NCBI GenBank assembly: GCA_030068145.1
Contig: JAPJBO010000735.1
Span: 1-64,000 of the forward strand
Length of the DNA: 64,000 nt
Source of the DNA: Diplonema papillatum
Taxonomy: Eukaryota > Euglenozoa > Diplonemea > Diplonemida > Diplonemidae
Direction: 5' to 3'
Shown here in pieces: positions 53,905-64,000 of this stretch. The stretch's first letter is position 1; every line of letters begins with the position of its first letter. Both the position numbers and the translations under genes were made by a program. The notes below the pieces were generated by a model. The model did no database searches. It saw only the letters and a list, made by a program, of their open reading frames with translations, and was not told the origin of the DNA.

Positions 53905-54829
53905 CTGTATTCACATGCGTTCACACGTTATGGCCTTTCACACGTTACGTCGCATGTTACACAACATGTCGAACCCCCCTGTACAAGTGGGTCGTGTATG
54001 GACAGGCGTCCAAAGACTAAGTGACCCCACAACGCGTATGCCAAACGGAGACTTAAAAACTCTCTTCTTCTTACATTAAGAAACAGGTCACGCACCGACG
54101 AGCGAACTTTAGCTCTACCAAAAAGGCGTGTGGGACCCAAGACCAAATCCAAAGCAAATTTCTTCATGCTGGTTCACCATTCGTGGGAGAAATAGGTCTC
54201 AGAATCCACACGAGGCAATGCTCCAAAAACCCAAACCTGAAACGGTACCATACCCAGTTTCACTGGAGTTCCCGTTCCCGGCGAGCTACGAGGGAACGAA
54301 CCTGTAAGCGTGCCAACGCTACTCTTTCTATAATGTAGTCTATTCATGATAACCAACTACATATAAAAGGTGTCACGGGATAAGCCGGCAGCCGCTGCTT
54401 AACGGCTTTATAGTGCATGCAGATCCGTGTGGTCCGTGTGCTGAAAAGTTCTCTATGCTCAACGGCTTTATCACGTGGGCGGTCCTGAGATTACCACACC
54501 ACTTTATCTTTAGCCATACTTCAACCTTCTTGGTCGGTCGCAACAGTTACAAACTTGGCCAGCCTAATCATGTCTGCATCCCTCATACTACACGCCTCCC
54601 AGCCTCAATGGTCAACCGGAGGCCCTGCACCACCGAACCTCTAAATCACAACAAACGCTAAGAAATTGTCGCAAAAAGACACACTGCTATACACCTGAAA
54701 GAAACCTTTTCGACAATGATCACCAGGATACTTTAAACCCCCGGACTCCTTAGCGAACTTCCGCTGTAGAACGTGTCCAGGATTCACACCTTTTTGTGCG
54801 GTTTAACGAAACAAAGGCTCTTTTTCTTG
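53905..54829. other. Intergenic DNA
   Basis: No gene recognised. Contains the second copy of the 51530-51720 repeat at 54500-54670 and R8-like relics near 54040-54115 and 54715-54775 (GCGAACTT). Confidence 0.45.
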
Positions 54830-55100
54830 ACACAAGCGCCAGCTTGGGAGGAAATGCTCGACAAAAGCTTTGTCTACCAGAACCGAAGGGATTCAAGTGC
54901 TGCAACTACCGAACCACGTGTTGAACGGACGTGATGTCATGCGGGTCTACCCCTACACACACAAACACAACAGGTCAAAGTCCTGCATGAGAAAACAACA
55001 CACGGTGGTGTAAGCGAAGAACAAATCAGACTGTGTTTGCATCGTATTTGCCCCTCTCCCTTCCATTTCGGAGTCCAAGCAGCTACGTCGAGCATTTCTT
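54830..55100 (+). repeat. Dispersed repeat R7, copy 2
   Basis: The most diverged of the three R7 copies; it shares GTGTTGAACGGACGTGATGT and CACACGGTGGTGTAAGCG with 49498-49772. Confidence 0.85.
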
Positions 55101-55335
55101 CAACAAAACTACGCATTTCTTTTCTTCCATCCCTTTTCTTATGCCCTTCGCAGTTGTACGTGGAGAATGAGGGGGAGGGTGGAGTCTTTTTTCCCCTGGC
55201 CCATTCCCACCCACCCTGCCTCTTTTTCTCACTGTCCAGGCCCAGGAAGCGACGCCGGCTGATTCATACGCAAATTCGGCGGATACCACGTTAGCCATGG
55301 GGTCCACACCCACACGCATGGGTGATATGATAAGA

Positions 55336-55976
55336 CCCCCCCCCCCCTCCCCTTTGCACTAATAAAACATTTTTTTGCCGTCATCCCATACTGTATGCCG
55401 GCCCCGAATCCCTGTCAGTGCGGCCGAAAACGGGCCCTAAACGGTTTTCGGCGGGTTAAGTGGAGGTAAAGGGGCCTCAGAAGGCACACAAGTGGGCCCA
55501 CATGGGGTTTCGGGGCCAGTAAGGGGTGACATCGAAGAGTATTTGAACGGGAAAACCACGCGGTCTTTTGTCCCCGAGGTTTTATTATCCCGCAATCGAA
55601 CCAGGTTGTAATACCTAAGCACATACACACCTTCTCCGGTAGTTCCCGGCTCAGCCGACTCTCGCGGCCTTCTTAAAAGGCCCAGTGTCCTTCCGCACGG
55701 AGGCTCACGGAAGAGCTCCCCTGCAAGGGTGCTTACCCCCGCGAGTAAAAGGGTGCTTCTTTCCAGGGCAGGTATTCTCATCTTGCAAGGTGGCCGGTGC
55801 TTCCTCACGGGCCCCGACGCACGCCTGCGTCCTCTCCATCCAACCCTCTGCTTTTCTTCTTTCTCTGTATCTCCAAGTTCTCCCCTCGTGCTGGCACCGC
55901 GAAGCGAGGTCCGTCGCTGCTAGCGGGCCCAGAGAAGGGATATAAAATTTTATTAGTGCAAAGGGAGGGGGGGGGT
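55336..55976. mobile_element. Inverted-repeat element with C/G-run ends
   Basis: The left end has a C run then CCCTTTGCACTAATAAAA; the right end has TTTTATTAGTGCAAAGGG then a G run. The arms are 30 to 35 bp. The 640-bp interior shows no gene. The target duplication is unclear because of the homopolymer ends. Confidence 0.55.
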
Positions 55977-56937
55977 TTGGCATCGTCTCATGTGGTATGG
56001 ATGGATGCTCTATGGTACTACGACGTGGTACCATGTGGAAGCACATTTTCGGGATTTTCCGCCATTTCTTTTTGGGGAATCGCGTAGTTCTGTCACGGAA
56101 CCGTATCAGCACCCCCCGCAGATTGCTGTGGCGACACAAAATTTGACTTGTTCCTGCATGCCGAGCAAAAACGAAAGTCGATTTTCCACGTGGTGTCGCA
56201 AGGGTGGGCTCGCTTCCCTTGCCGCCCTCTCTGTGTGTGCAGATGCCTGCGTCACGCTCAACCCCCTACGGACGGGAGACATCGTGGAAGGGGATGCCGG
56301 AAAGGGGCTCAATATTCCGGGGTCAACAAACAGTGGTTAGCCAGAACCCATGTATCGAAGAGTATACACGAACTATACAACCCGTAACCATACACCCCCT
56401 TTCTTGCTCTAAGAGAACACATTTAACACATCGGTCACACGGAGACCCTCAACCCCCGGAATTTCAAGCGAACTTTAACTCTAAAATACTTGCACAAACC
56501 ATAAGCAGCACCGAAAGTACACGAAAAGAGACGGTCATACGGTACCAAGAAGACAAGACAGCCACCTTCTACGGCACAATACTGAGGGCCTATCGTTAGT
56601 AAAGTCTGTGGTATTGTCCTTTGACAGAGTTGATGCCTCTCAACCCACCTTAACGACGGCTATGCTCTAGACAGACGCTAGCGTCCGGTTGCTTTAGTTC
56701 GAGCCCGAGTTCTCCCCAAGACTTTCAGCACCCTGGACATCCTCCCCCGTCTGTACGAGGTTAATACGCAGTGCGATTCAGAAGGCGAGCACCTGCGACT
56801 GCGCTCGCTTGGCTGACAATGCCATGGGGGCATGTATCCCCCCCCTCACCCCTTAGCTGTATGCAGAGCCGCACCCCGTCCCCCACGCGGGCGCGCCTCT
56901 CCCACTCAATCACTCCACTCTTCTCTTTTTTTTTTTT
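55977..56937. other. Intergenic DNA with R8 copy 2
   Basis: R8 copy 2 occupies 56381-56488. No gene recognised in the rest. Confidence 0.5.
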
Positions 56938-57214
56938 CATAAGCGCCAGCTTGAAAGGAAATGCTCGACGATGCTGCCCGACAAAGAACAGAAGTGATCC
57001 CAAGTGCTGTAACTACCGAACCATGTGTTGAACGGACGTGAGGTCATGCGGGTCTACCCCTACACGACAAATCACATAAGCACAACAGGCCAAGGTCCTG
57101 AGTAAGAAAACAACACACGGTGGTGTAAGCGAAGAACAAATCAGATTGTGTTTGCCCCTTACCTCTATATTTCCTCCCTTCCATTCGGAGTCGAAGCAGC
57201 TACGTCGAGTATTT
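56938..57214 (+). repeat. Dispersed repeat R7, copy 3
   Basis: Close match to 49498-49772 apart from small indels, including loss of about 10 bases near 57152. Confidence 0.85.
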
Positions 57215-57408
57215 TTGCTTTGCTTCTCCTGTCTTTTTTCTTCCCAAGTGCGTTGTTGCAACTCGATGCTCTTGCCTTCTTTTTCAGGGACGGAGAGAGG
57301 TGGGGGCAGAGCAATTTTACACGGAGCTGTTCGTCCGGAGAATTGCCCTGTGTTAGATCGGCGTCGCAGGCAGGGGATTAGCTTCTATATCCACATTTGG
57401 ACTGTCAG

Positions 57409-57525
57409 TCCAAACCTGGAAAGCCGGCGGGGAAAACGAAGAAAAAGAATGGCACCATCACCAAGGCCCCCGGCAGAGGTGGCCAATGTGCAATCCGAGG
57501 CACCCCAAAATCAGCCAAAAAATGA
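57409..57525 (+). CDS. Possible last exon with basic tail
   Basis: After an acceptor-like GGACTGTCAG, a 38-codon phase-0 frame reads SKPGKPAGKTKKKNGTITKA, then a Gly/Arg/Lys-rich end and TGA. A second frame is open over the same bases, so the reading is ambiguous. No upstream exon was identified. Weak call based on the splice-like context and the basic-tail character shared with genes 3 and 4. Confidence 0.22.
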   Translation, partial: SKPGKPAGKTKKKNGTITKAPGRGGQCAIRGTPKSAKK

Positions 57526-57534
57526 TTAGGAATG

Positions 57535-57953
57535 TAAGGACCTGTCCCCGGCGCAGGTAGGACCAGTGTGGTGTTGAGCACATCACCATTCAAAGCTCGT
57601 TGCCGCCCCCTCCCCCTCTCCACCTGCCTAGCGAGTCGCAGTCACAATCAGGGCGAGCGCCCTGAGTTTTTAACTGATTGCTCAGACACGGTTGTTGGGG
57701 CCTTCTCCCTGTGACGGATTCGCCTGAGCTCTAGTAGCACGGGTGGTCCTGGCTGTGACGAGCTACGAACAGCCGCCCGACAAACCAAGACTCACACCGC
57801 AGTCCTGACTGCAGACACTCAGGTTCCGCTCCGATGATGGTCCGCCTTATGTGTCCGTGGCTTAAAGGACCGAAACACGGCGCAGACGGGACCAGTGCGG
57901 TGTTGAGCACTATACCCATTCCAAGCACGTTCTTGCAATCTCCCCCTCTCCAC
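57535..57953 (+). repeat. Dispersed repeat R3, copy 3 plus a partial copy
   Basis: Full copy 57626-57953 matches 11771-12092 closely. A 3' fragment (GACCAGTGTGGTGTTGAGCA) directly precedes it at about 57555-57600. Confidence 0.85.
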
Positions 57954-58208
57954 CACGACGCACCAGACAGGCACTTTCACCCCTGTTATGAATAACAGGT
58001 GAAAACTTGCAGAGCCAAGCGGGCACTTTGTTTCTTCACAAAGCCTACGTTTCTTGGGTGCAACTGGTTTCGCCGGCTTCCCTCCCCCACGTCCCCGCTC
58101 TCCGAGCACATAACAAAGTGTATTGTGTGAGGGCGGGTTGCTAGGTGCTTACAGACTTTTTCTCAGTCTCTCGCCCCCTTTTTTTTTTTTTCTTCCTCTT
58201 CATTTTCT

Positions 58209-58710
58209 TCGATGTTGGCGGTTGGGGGATCGGCGACTGCGACTCAATTAAGGTGCGGTCATCAGCGTCGCCACGTGAAGGCCCCCCGTGAATACAAAAC
58301 TCTGAAAATAAAAAAGGAAACAGCCGCGAACGGAGGCGGGAGAGACAAAGGGGAACCCGACGAGAGCTCGGCACTCGCAGAGCTCTCGAAAAAACTGCCA
58401 AGTTTTTATTTTGGCAGAGAGGCATGTACTTGACGCGACGCGGAACAAGTGCTGACAGCACCGCCCGGCGAATAGAGCCGCAAAAGTGGCAAATCGACCG
58501 GTCGGGGGGTGATTAGCAGCCAATGGTCTGATGGCTGAGTGCACCTAAGCAGGGCTGCATCCTCGTGTTGTAGCCGTGTTGTGTATAAGGCTTCGTGGCA
58601 ATCACCTCATCACAATAGGAGCAAACTTTCTCGACAGTGATTGGACAGTCGGGATTGCCAGGGGCGGGTCTCCACGAAGAAGTAGAGCAAGACCTGCTCC
58701 CTGCGCCTGT
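58209..58710 (+). mobile_element. LINE 3' fragment with inverted 5' part
   Basis: 58422-58708 matches 27228-27535 directly; 58209-58290 matches 27140-27230 in reverse complement. The two parts abut at the same source position (CCGCCARCATC / CATGTACTTGA). This is the layout produced by twin priming of LINEs. The (CTA)n tail is missing here; the copy ends near GCGCCTG. Confidence 0.7.
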
Positions 58711-58805
58711 CGAGAAGAGAAAAAAAGGAGGGGGAATATATAAAGCAAAAAGAAAGCAAACCCCAATGAAACGAAAAAAGAAAAGAAAAAAAAATCAACT
58801 CAGTC

Positions 58806-60080
58806 CAGTGCTCCCGCTAACGAAAAAGTGCGAGGAATTCCTCAAAAAAAAAGAGGCTCGAAAAAAGAGGGTGAGGAATTTCTCATGAGGAATTCCTCAC
58901 CTTTTCCCCATTGGTGGTATCGTGTAGCCAAAGCACTGCATCACAGTCTACTCATGGGCTGGCGGGCAGAAGTCTGGGGCTGCCACGGGGGCTGGAGCCG
59001 AGAAAGAGAGTCGAGGATCAGAAGCAGCCCTGGATTCCTTGACAGATTCTCTCCGAGTCGACACAAGTGCCTTGTTCCACGTGATCTCTGGTCAGCGTCT
59101 ACTCGTGCCAATGATTCACCAGCACGCAGTGTCGAGTGGTGGTTGAATTTGAAATGGGCTGTTGCCTCCAGGAATGTGCAGTGTTTATTGTGACAAACAT
59201 ACTGAGAGTGCAAACTTTCTCCACCTGTACCGTACCGTTCGCCGGGGGGCAAAGCCCCCCGGACCCCCCTGGAGGAAAGCTTTCTCAGTCTCAGAGCGGC
59301 AAAAGAAAGTTGGTCGGGAATCTAAGGCAAAAACGAGGCGAATAACCTGCACAACACGGGGGTGAAAAAAATTGGGGGCAGGGGGTTATGCACTGCAGCG
59401 GTTGGGTGAGGTAACTCACCCAAAAAAAAAAAAAAGTCGAAAATCAGGCGGATTGGGTTGGGCAGAGGTTTTGGGTGTCTGTAGTGGGAATTATTTCTCC
59501 CATTCTGGCTGTGCTACTGAAGAGGGGCGAGACCTTTCATCAGAACAATCATCAGGAGGCTAGGTGTCTTCTGGAGGACACGCTGCAGAAGGTCCTGCCT
59601 TAGCCAGGACATCAGATTCTGAGGCACCATGTACCATACCGTCTCCCAGGGGGCGGTGCCCCCTGGACCCCCCATAAACTATCTACAAGATTTCGAATTT
59701 TCGCCTGTTACCAGGCATCAGTTTCTGTTACAGGTTCCGAACAAGACAGAATCTGAAGTGCCATGTACCGTACCGTCTCCCGGGGGGCGGTGCCCCCCCG
59801 GACCCCCCCTGCATTAAGTCTCACCAGAGAAAATGGGCTTGGTGTCTAGTCTGAAGGAGAAAATGGGCTGCATAAGGTCCTGATTGGGGGGCACCAAAAA
59901 AAAAAAAAAAAACGTTAACCCAAACAACTTCCGCCGGTAGAGAAATCTTGCCTAAAGGAATCAACTGCCTTCGGGTAGGCTAGTCTGACACTAGTTGTCG
60001 TCGGGAAAAAAAAAAAAAAAAAACAAGCCCCAAACAGTTTTTTGATTTCCTCACCAAAAGTGAGGTTAGCGGGAGCACTG
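58806..60080. mobile_element. hAT-like element 3, 1275 bp
   Basis: Begins CAGTGCTCCCGCTAACG and ends GTTAGCGGGAGCACTG, flanked by the perfect 8-bp duplication ACTCAGTC (58798-58805 and 60081-60088). It contains the core of element 1 (41966-42560) in opposite orientation, plus an extra block (59366-59890) also found alone at 61431-61991. No transposase frame. Confidence 0.88.
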
Positions 60081-60214
60081 ACTCAGTCCAGCCTACTAGC
60101 TTGGGGGGGTCAGCTGGTCGCCAGACCAGAGTTGGTCTGGAAACTGGTCTGGGTCAAAAAAAAAAAAAAAAAGGCGCGACGGACTTGCTCCAGGCCCTGG
60201 TCCGAAGGACGATC

Positions 60215-60517
60215 ATGCCGTTTAGAACGAGCGAGGCGTGCGCCGTCGTAGGATGCGTTGAACGAGGAAGTGCTAAGCACGTGCTCACGGCCAACGACGA
60301 GCTTCACGTGCGGAGTTATGGACCCGAAGCAGACCTGGCGAGAATTTATGGACAATGCAACGTGACGTACTGGCAAATCATGGACGACTTCGCAGCGCGC
60401 AACGCCACTGTAATGAAAAGTGTATGCGAGCGGATCAGCTACCAAGAGCCCAGCGGAAAGGCTGCGGAGTGGGCATCCTGGCTCAAGCATGAATTAAAGT
60501 CTAGCCCGATACAGTAG
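60215..60517 (+). CDS. Small reading frame or last exon, tail family 2, copy 1
   Basis: From the ATG at 60215 the frame gives 100 residues (MPFRTSEACAVVGCVERGSA onward). The core SYGPEADLARIYGQCNVTY, DDFAARN and ISYQEPSGKAAEWASWLKHE is shared at protein level with 62597-62815, with many silent differences. That suggests selection on the protein. No domain recognised. The frame is open upstream to a poly-A run at 60155-60172, so this may be a last exon or retroposed tail instead of a full gene. A 3' hairpin motif follows at 60566-60632. Confidence 0.55.
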   Translation: MPFRTSEACAVVGCVERGSAKHVLTANDELHVRSYGPEADLARIYGQCNVTYWQIMDDFAARNATVMKSVCERISYQEPSGKAAEWASWLKHELKSSPIQ

Positions 60518-60565
60518 AGCTTCCTAACCAACCCCCCCGCCCACCGACCACACGCACCAAGCTGA

Positions 60566-60632
60566 ACCTCACAAACAAACAAAGGTCGAAAGACACCAAT
60601 CTGTACGTCCCACGGGATCGTCGGAAACACAA
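60566..60632 (+). other. Conserved 3' hairpin motif, copy 2
   Basis: GTCGAAAGACACCAATCTGT, then TCC-CACG-GGA stem-loop, then CGTCGGAAAC. Preceded by AAGCTGAAC. About 50 bp after the stop of the small frame. Confidence 0.65.
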
Positions 60633-60676
60633 AAAAATCTCAGCTATTATTATTTTCCCGGAGGAACCGGCTACCC

Positions 60677-60865
60677 ACAGTGTACTACACACTGTGTACT
60701 ACAGTGTGTACAGGGTACCAGTGTGCACCACGGGGTACCACAGTGTGCTATCACGGGGTACCACAGTGTACTTCACACTGTGTACTACAGTGTGTACAGG
60801 GTACCAGTGTGCACCACGGGGTACCACAGTGTGCTATCACGGGGTACCACAGTGTACTACCACCG
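60677..60865 (+). repeat. ~94-bp tandem duplication rich in GGGTACCA
   Basis: Two near-identical units (60677-60770, 60771-60865) made of GTGTACTACAGTGTG, GGGTACCAGTGTGC and CACGGGGTACCACAGTGTGC. The sequence is also internally palindromic (ACACTGTGTACTACAGTGTG). Confidence 0.8.
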
Positions 60866-60898
60866 TGTTCAACCACCGGGTGCCACAGTGTGGCACCA

Positions 60899-61129
60899 AT
60901 GCGGAGAAGCACGTCGACAAAAGCCAAGAAGAGGCTTCACGAGCAGACGCTGACCGACGTGCTAATGCTCGGGCTCAATGGCCCGTATGAACGTGGCAGC
61001 GGCATCCCGAGGAGCGCTATGGAGGCGTACCTCAATGCGTGGATTGCGAGCCCAAGAACGCTGAACTTCGCCACGTGGCCGGAGTATGAAGCGTGCGTCG
61101 ACAAAGAGGGGGCCATGCGCAAAATATGA
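60899..61129 (+). CDS. Small reading frame of 76 codons, unknown
   Basis: The ATG at 60899 starts a frame with protein-like composition: MRRSTSTKAKKRLHEQTLTD, LNGPYERGSGIPRSAMEAYL, then ASPRTLNFATWPEYEACVDK and a TGA stop. Codon third positions are GC-rich as in genes 1 to 3. It could be a complete small gene or a first or last exon. No homology recognised. Confidence 0.45.
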   Translation: MRRSTSTKAKKRLHEQTLTDVLMLGLNGPYERGSGIPRSAMEAYLNAWIASPRTLNFATWPEYEACVDKEGAMRKI

Positions 61130-61430
61130 TGACTAACCCAAGGCTGCTGCAATCGGCCCTTCATTGACGCTGTTCGTCCCTTTGTTTCCCGTAGCAGGCG
61201 TATGGCTTTCTTCGTTCTTTGTCCACCATCCCACCGCTATCCGGTACGACTTCGCTCTGCCGGCACTCGTTGCCGAACGGGGGTGGCTGCCCTCCTGCAA
61301 CACCCCCTGTGCACCAAATTTGGATACAGACCAGTTTACCAGTTCTGGGCTCGGGGGTCGAGGTCAGAGCTAGTACGCTGACTCAGGGATTTATACGCCG
61401 GTCTAGATGGGCGGGTCACCCGTCCATCAG
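61130..61430. other. Intergenic DNA
   Basis: No gene or repeat recognised. Confidence 0.4.
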
Positions 61431-61991
61431 GGGGTTATGCACTGCAGCGGTTGGGTGAGGTAACTCACCCAAAAAAAAAAAAAATCGAAAATCAGGTGGG
61501 AGGTTGGGTTGATTTACACTACCTCAGATTGGGTTGGGCAGGAGTTTGGTGTCTGTAATCTTGGGTTAGGCAGAGGTTTTGGGTGTCGGTAGTGGGAATT
61601 ATTTCTCCTATTCTGGCTGTGCTACTGAAGAGGGGCGAGACCTTTCATCAGAACAATCATCAGTAGGCTAGGTGTCTTCTGGAGGACACGCTGCAGAAGG
61701 TCCTGCCTTAGCCAGGACATCAGATTCTGAGGCACCATGTACCATACCGTCTCCCAGGGGGCGGTGCCCCCTGGACCCCCCATAAACTATCTACAAGATT
61801 TCGAATTTTCGCCTGTTACCAGGCATCAGTTTCTGTTACAGGTTCCGAACAAGACAGAATCTGAAGTGCCATGTACCGTACCGTCTCCCGGGGGGCGGTG
61901 CCCCCCGGACCCCCCCTGCATTAAGACTCACCAGAGAAAATGGGCTTGGTGTCTAGTCTGAAGGAGAAAATGGGCTGCATAAGGTCCTGGT
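61431..61991 (+). repeat. Direct copy of the inner block of hAT-like element 3
   Basis: Matches 59366-59890 (GGGGGTTATGCACTGCAGCG to GGGCTGCATAAGGTCCTG) with a 60-bp expansion near 61495-61560. It includes two internal copies of GGGGGCGGTGCCCCCC palindromes. It ends in an A run. This block is probably a mobile repeat that had inserted into the hAT-like element. Confidence 0.75.
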
Positions 61992-62029
61992 CCATCAAAA
62001 AAAAAAAAAAAAAAAAAACCCACGGGCTG

Positions 62030-62560
62030 GCGGGTGTGGGTAGGCTACCACAGCAGTCATAGGGGGTCATGGGGGGGCCCATAGGGGGTCCATAGGGGGG
62101 TCATGGGGGGGTCCATAGGGGGTCCCAGGGGGGTCATAGGGGGGGGGGGGTCATGGAGGCGAGCAAGCGGCCCTTTGCCGGACAACTGCTGGTTCTCCCA
62201 CCTCTCTGCTGCACCCTCCACCCTCTGGAACATCTGGCTCGGAATCTATACACGGGGCGCAGTGATGCACGGTGATGCACAGTGATCCACGCTAGTGCGG
62301 TGTGCACAGTGACACGATAGCGCATGGTGGTGCATAGTGATCCACAGTGGAGGACAGTGGTGGCACTAATTTTCGGGCCCTCAACGACTTTGCAGGGCTG
62401 GCTGGGGTGGCTGGACAGGCTGGACCACCACTGGGGGGGGGGGGTCTGGGGGGTCGACAAACACGTGCTCGGCACCCCGGTGCAAAAGACGGGTACCCGT
62501 CCATCTACATGGACTATTGCTCTAGGCCGAAATCCCCTTATAAATCCCTGGCTGACTCAG

Positions 62561-62596
<36 letters not shown>
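62030..62596. other. G-rich repeats and poly-A before tail copy 2
   Basis: 62060-62155 holds copies of CATAGGGGGGTC. 62260-62350 has GTGATGCACAGTGATCCAC variants. 62563-62596 is a 34-bp A run directly before the coding-like segment. Confidence 0.7.
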
Positions 62597-62597
<1 letters not shown>

Positions 62598-62815
62598 GAC
62601 ATATTCTATGCTACGGACCCGAAGCCAACCTCACGCGCATCTTTGGACAGAGTGAGGTAACGTACAGACAAATATTGGATGAATTTGCAGCCCGCAACAC
62701 AGCAGTCATACTGTCTGTTTGCGCGCGAGTCCGCTATCAGGAGCCCAGCGGGAAAGCAACAGAATGGGCCACTTGGCTAATGCACGAGATCAAGTCTAGC
62801 TCGAAGATACGATAA
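62597..62815 (+). CDS. Tail family 2, copy 2 (partial reading frame)
   Basis: 72 codons to a TAA, with YGPEANLTRIFGQSEVTYRQ, DEFAARNTAV and RYQEPSGKATEWATWLMHEI, about two thirds identical to 60300-60517 at protein level. No ATG fits near its start, and it begins right after a 34-bp A run. It may be an exon or a truncated copy. Frame integrity despite divergence argues for recent or continuing function. Confidence 0.5.
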
Positions 62816-62865
62816 CACGAACCATTTTCTTTTGGGAACCCCACCGATCACCACAAGCACGCACT

Positions 62866-62936
62866 AAGCTGAACTTCACAAGCATTCAAAAGGTCGAAAG
62901 ACACCAATCTGTACGTCCATTCGGATTGTCGGAAAC
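62866..62936 (+). other. Conserved 3' hairpin motif, copy 3
   Basis: AAGCTGAACTTCACAAGC, GTCGAAAGACACCAATCTGT, TCC-ATTC-GGA stem-loop, then TGTCGGAAAC. About 75 bp after the stop of tail copy 2. Confidence 0.65.
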
Positions 62937-63553
62937 ACACAAAACTGCATCATAAAAAATGGTTTTTGGGCACTTTTTCTTCCCCCTGGCACAGCGGCGG
63001 ATCTCCCGCATTTGACCAACACGTCCCGGCAGAGGGTGTCAAGCCTGGGTCACAGTCACAGTGGAGTCCGGCCCTAGAAGTTAAACGGGCGTCCGTTTAC
63101 ACGTGTTTTTTTTTAATTGGGTGTGCCCGAGACACACCCAATTAAACCCGTGTGCGGTGTCTCAGGCAGGGTCAAACCCTTGTGTCTTTTTGGAAAACGC
63201 TGCCGCGGAGCCGACAGAGAGCCCAAGAAAAAATATACAACCCGTAACCACGTAGCCCTTTCTTGCTCTAAGAGAACTCATTCATGAACGGTCACACGGA
63301 GACCCTAAAACCCCCGGAATTTCAAGCGAGCTTTAACTCTAAAAAAATCTGGAAAACAAAACTTTGCTCAACTTCATCAAAAATCACCGCAGTTTTTGTC
63401 CCAAAGTTATTTTTTTTCAAACCCCCGAATTTTTTTCCAGAAAAAATGGGGGGTCTAAATCCCTCTTACCAAAAAGACACAAGGTTTTGACCCTGCATGG
63501 TATACCCGAAAAGCACCAACTTTTGAGACCCGGCCTCCATCGTGTAGTGGGTT
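62937..63553. other. Intergenic DNA with R8 copy 3
   Basis: R8 copy 3 lies at 63241-63345. A short hairpin GGGTGTGCCCGAGACACACCC lies at 63119-63139. No gene recognised. Confidence 0.55.
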
Positions 63554-64000
63554 TCGGCCATTGCTCGGCTTTTGCGGAAAACGCCTTTTCGAAGGAACCA
63601 TGCGGCCGCGAATCTCGTGTTGCGATAACCGTACGCAGATTTGTAAGCACACAACCACAACGGTGCGCGCGGGGCTCGAGTCGGGGAAAGAAAGGCAGGC
63701 AGCCGGAAGCCTCCCGCCAGCTCCCACAAGGAAATTCTAGGCATTTCCTTAAGAAAAAAAAAACATCAAAACCCCAAACCGCAGCCACAAAAAAACAACG
63801 GAACGACACGGGCCATTGCTCGGCTTTTGCGGAAAACGCCTTTTCGAAGGAACCATGCGGCCGCGAATCTCGTGTTGCGATAACCGTACGCAGATTTGTA
63901 AGCACACAACCACACCGGTGCGCGCGGAGACGGCTCGAGTCGGGGAAAGAAAGGCAGGCAGCCGGAAGCCTCCCGCTAGCCCCCACAAGGCAATTCCTTA
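63554..64000. repeat. 255-bp tandem duplication running to the window end
   Basis: 63554-63750 and 63809-64000 are nearly identical (GGCCATTGCTCGGCTTTTGC through CAGCCGGAAGCCTCCCGC), offset 255 bp. More copies may follow outside the window. No coding sense. Confidence 0.85.

Noticed and set aside
55560-55620. Box B-like AATCGAACC (- strand GGTTCGATT) as a tRNA gene
   Set aside because: No matching box A or acceptor and T-arm pairing at the right distances.

Overview
The window is nuclear DNA of an intron-bearing eukaryote, probably a protist. Coding pieces end at GT and resume after AG in compatible phase, and introns run from 35 bp to several kb. Most of the 64 kb is repeats and mobile elements. 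Three multi-exon genes can be modelled with fair confidence, all on the + strand. Each has an AG 12 to 26 bp upstream of its ATG, as expected for spliced-leader acceptors. Gene 1 carries a PH/myosin-TH1-like domain of a type I associate with kinetoplastids, and the retroelements with tyrosine recombinase resemble the DIRS/VIPER group. Together these suggest a euglenozoan with introns, such as a diplonemid. This is a low to moderate confidence inference.

Layout. 1.1-3.4 kb: gene 1 (three exons, PH-like domain plus coiled coil). 4.5-12.7 kb: gene 2 (three phase-0 exons, acidic N-terminus, spectrin-like coiled coils). Its introns hold a retroposed LINE tail with a 25-bp target duplication, a small inverted-repeat element, and a 1.9-kb element made of G-rich and ACCCGCA minisatellites inside perfect 28-bp inverted ends. 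14.8-16.1 kb: four tandem copies of a segment homologous to the last exon of gene 3. 18.0-18.5 kb: the N-terminal part of a Crypton-like tyrosine recombinase, followed by two strong hairpins. 19.6-23.2 kb: gene 3 (N-acylation motif MGNC, Sel1-like repeats, basic tail); LINE 3' ends are stacked in its first intron.

24.3-35.7 kb: two fossil DIRS-like retroelements with tyrosine recombinase and reverse transcriptase parts, separated by exactly four copies of a 1288-bp unit. 36-43 kb: inverted-repeat elements, including two hAT-like elements with perfect 8-bp target duplications. 43.4-45.4 kb: a Tc1/pogo-like inverted-repeat element. 47.5-48.1 kb: the last exon of a further gene (Ser/Arg-rich basic tail), followed by about 300 bp of (CA)n. 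49-58 kb: almost no convincing coding sequence, but many dispersed 100 to 300 bp repeats. 58.2-60.1 kb: a LINE fragment with an inverted 5' part and a third hAT-like element. 60.2-62.9 kb: two related small reading frames sharing a conserved protein segment and a conserved 3' hairpin motif, with a separate 76-codon frame between them.

The genes show no common pathway. The coding parts look cytoskeletal or membrane-associated. The most unusual features are repeated copies of gene tails (two families), the exact 1288-bp tandem array at a retroelement end, and repeat copies lying close to splice acceptors.
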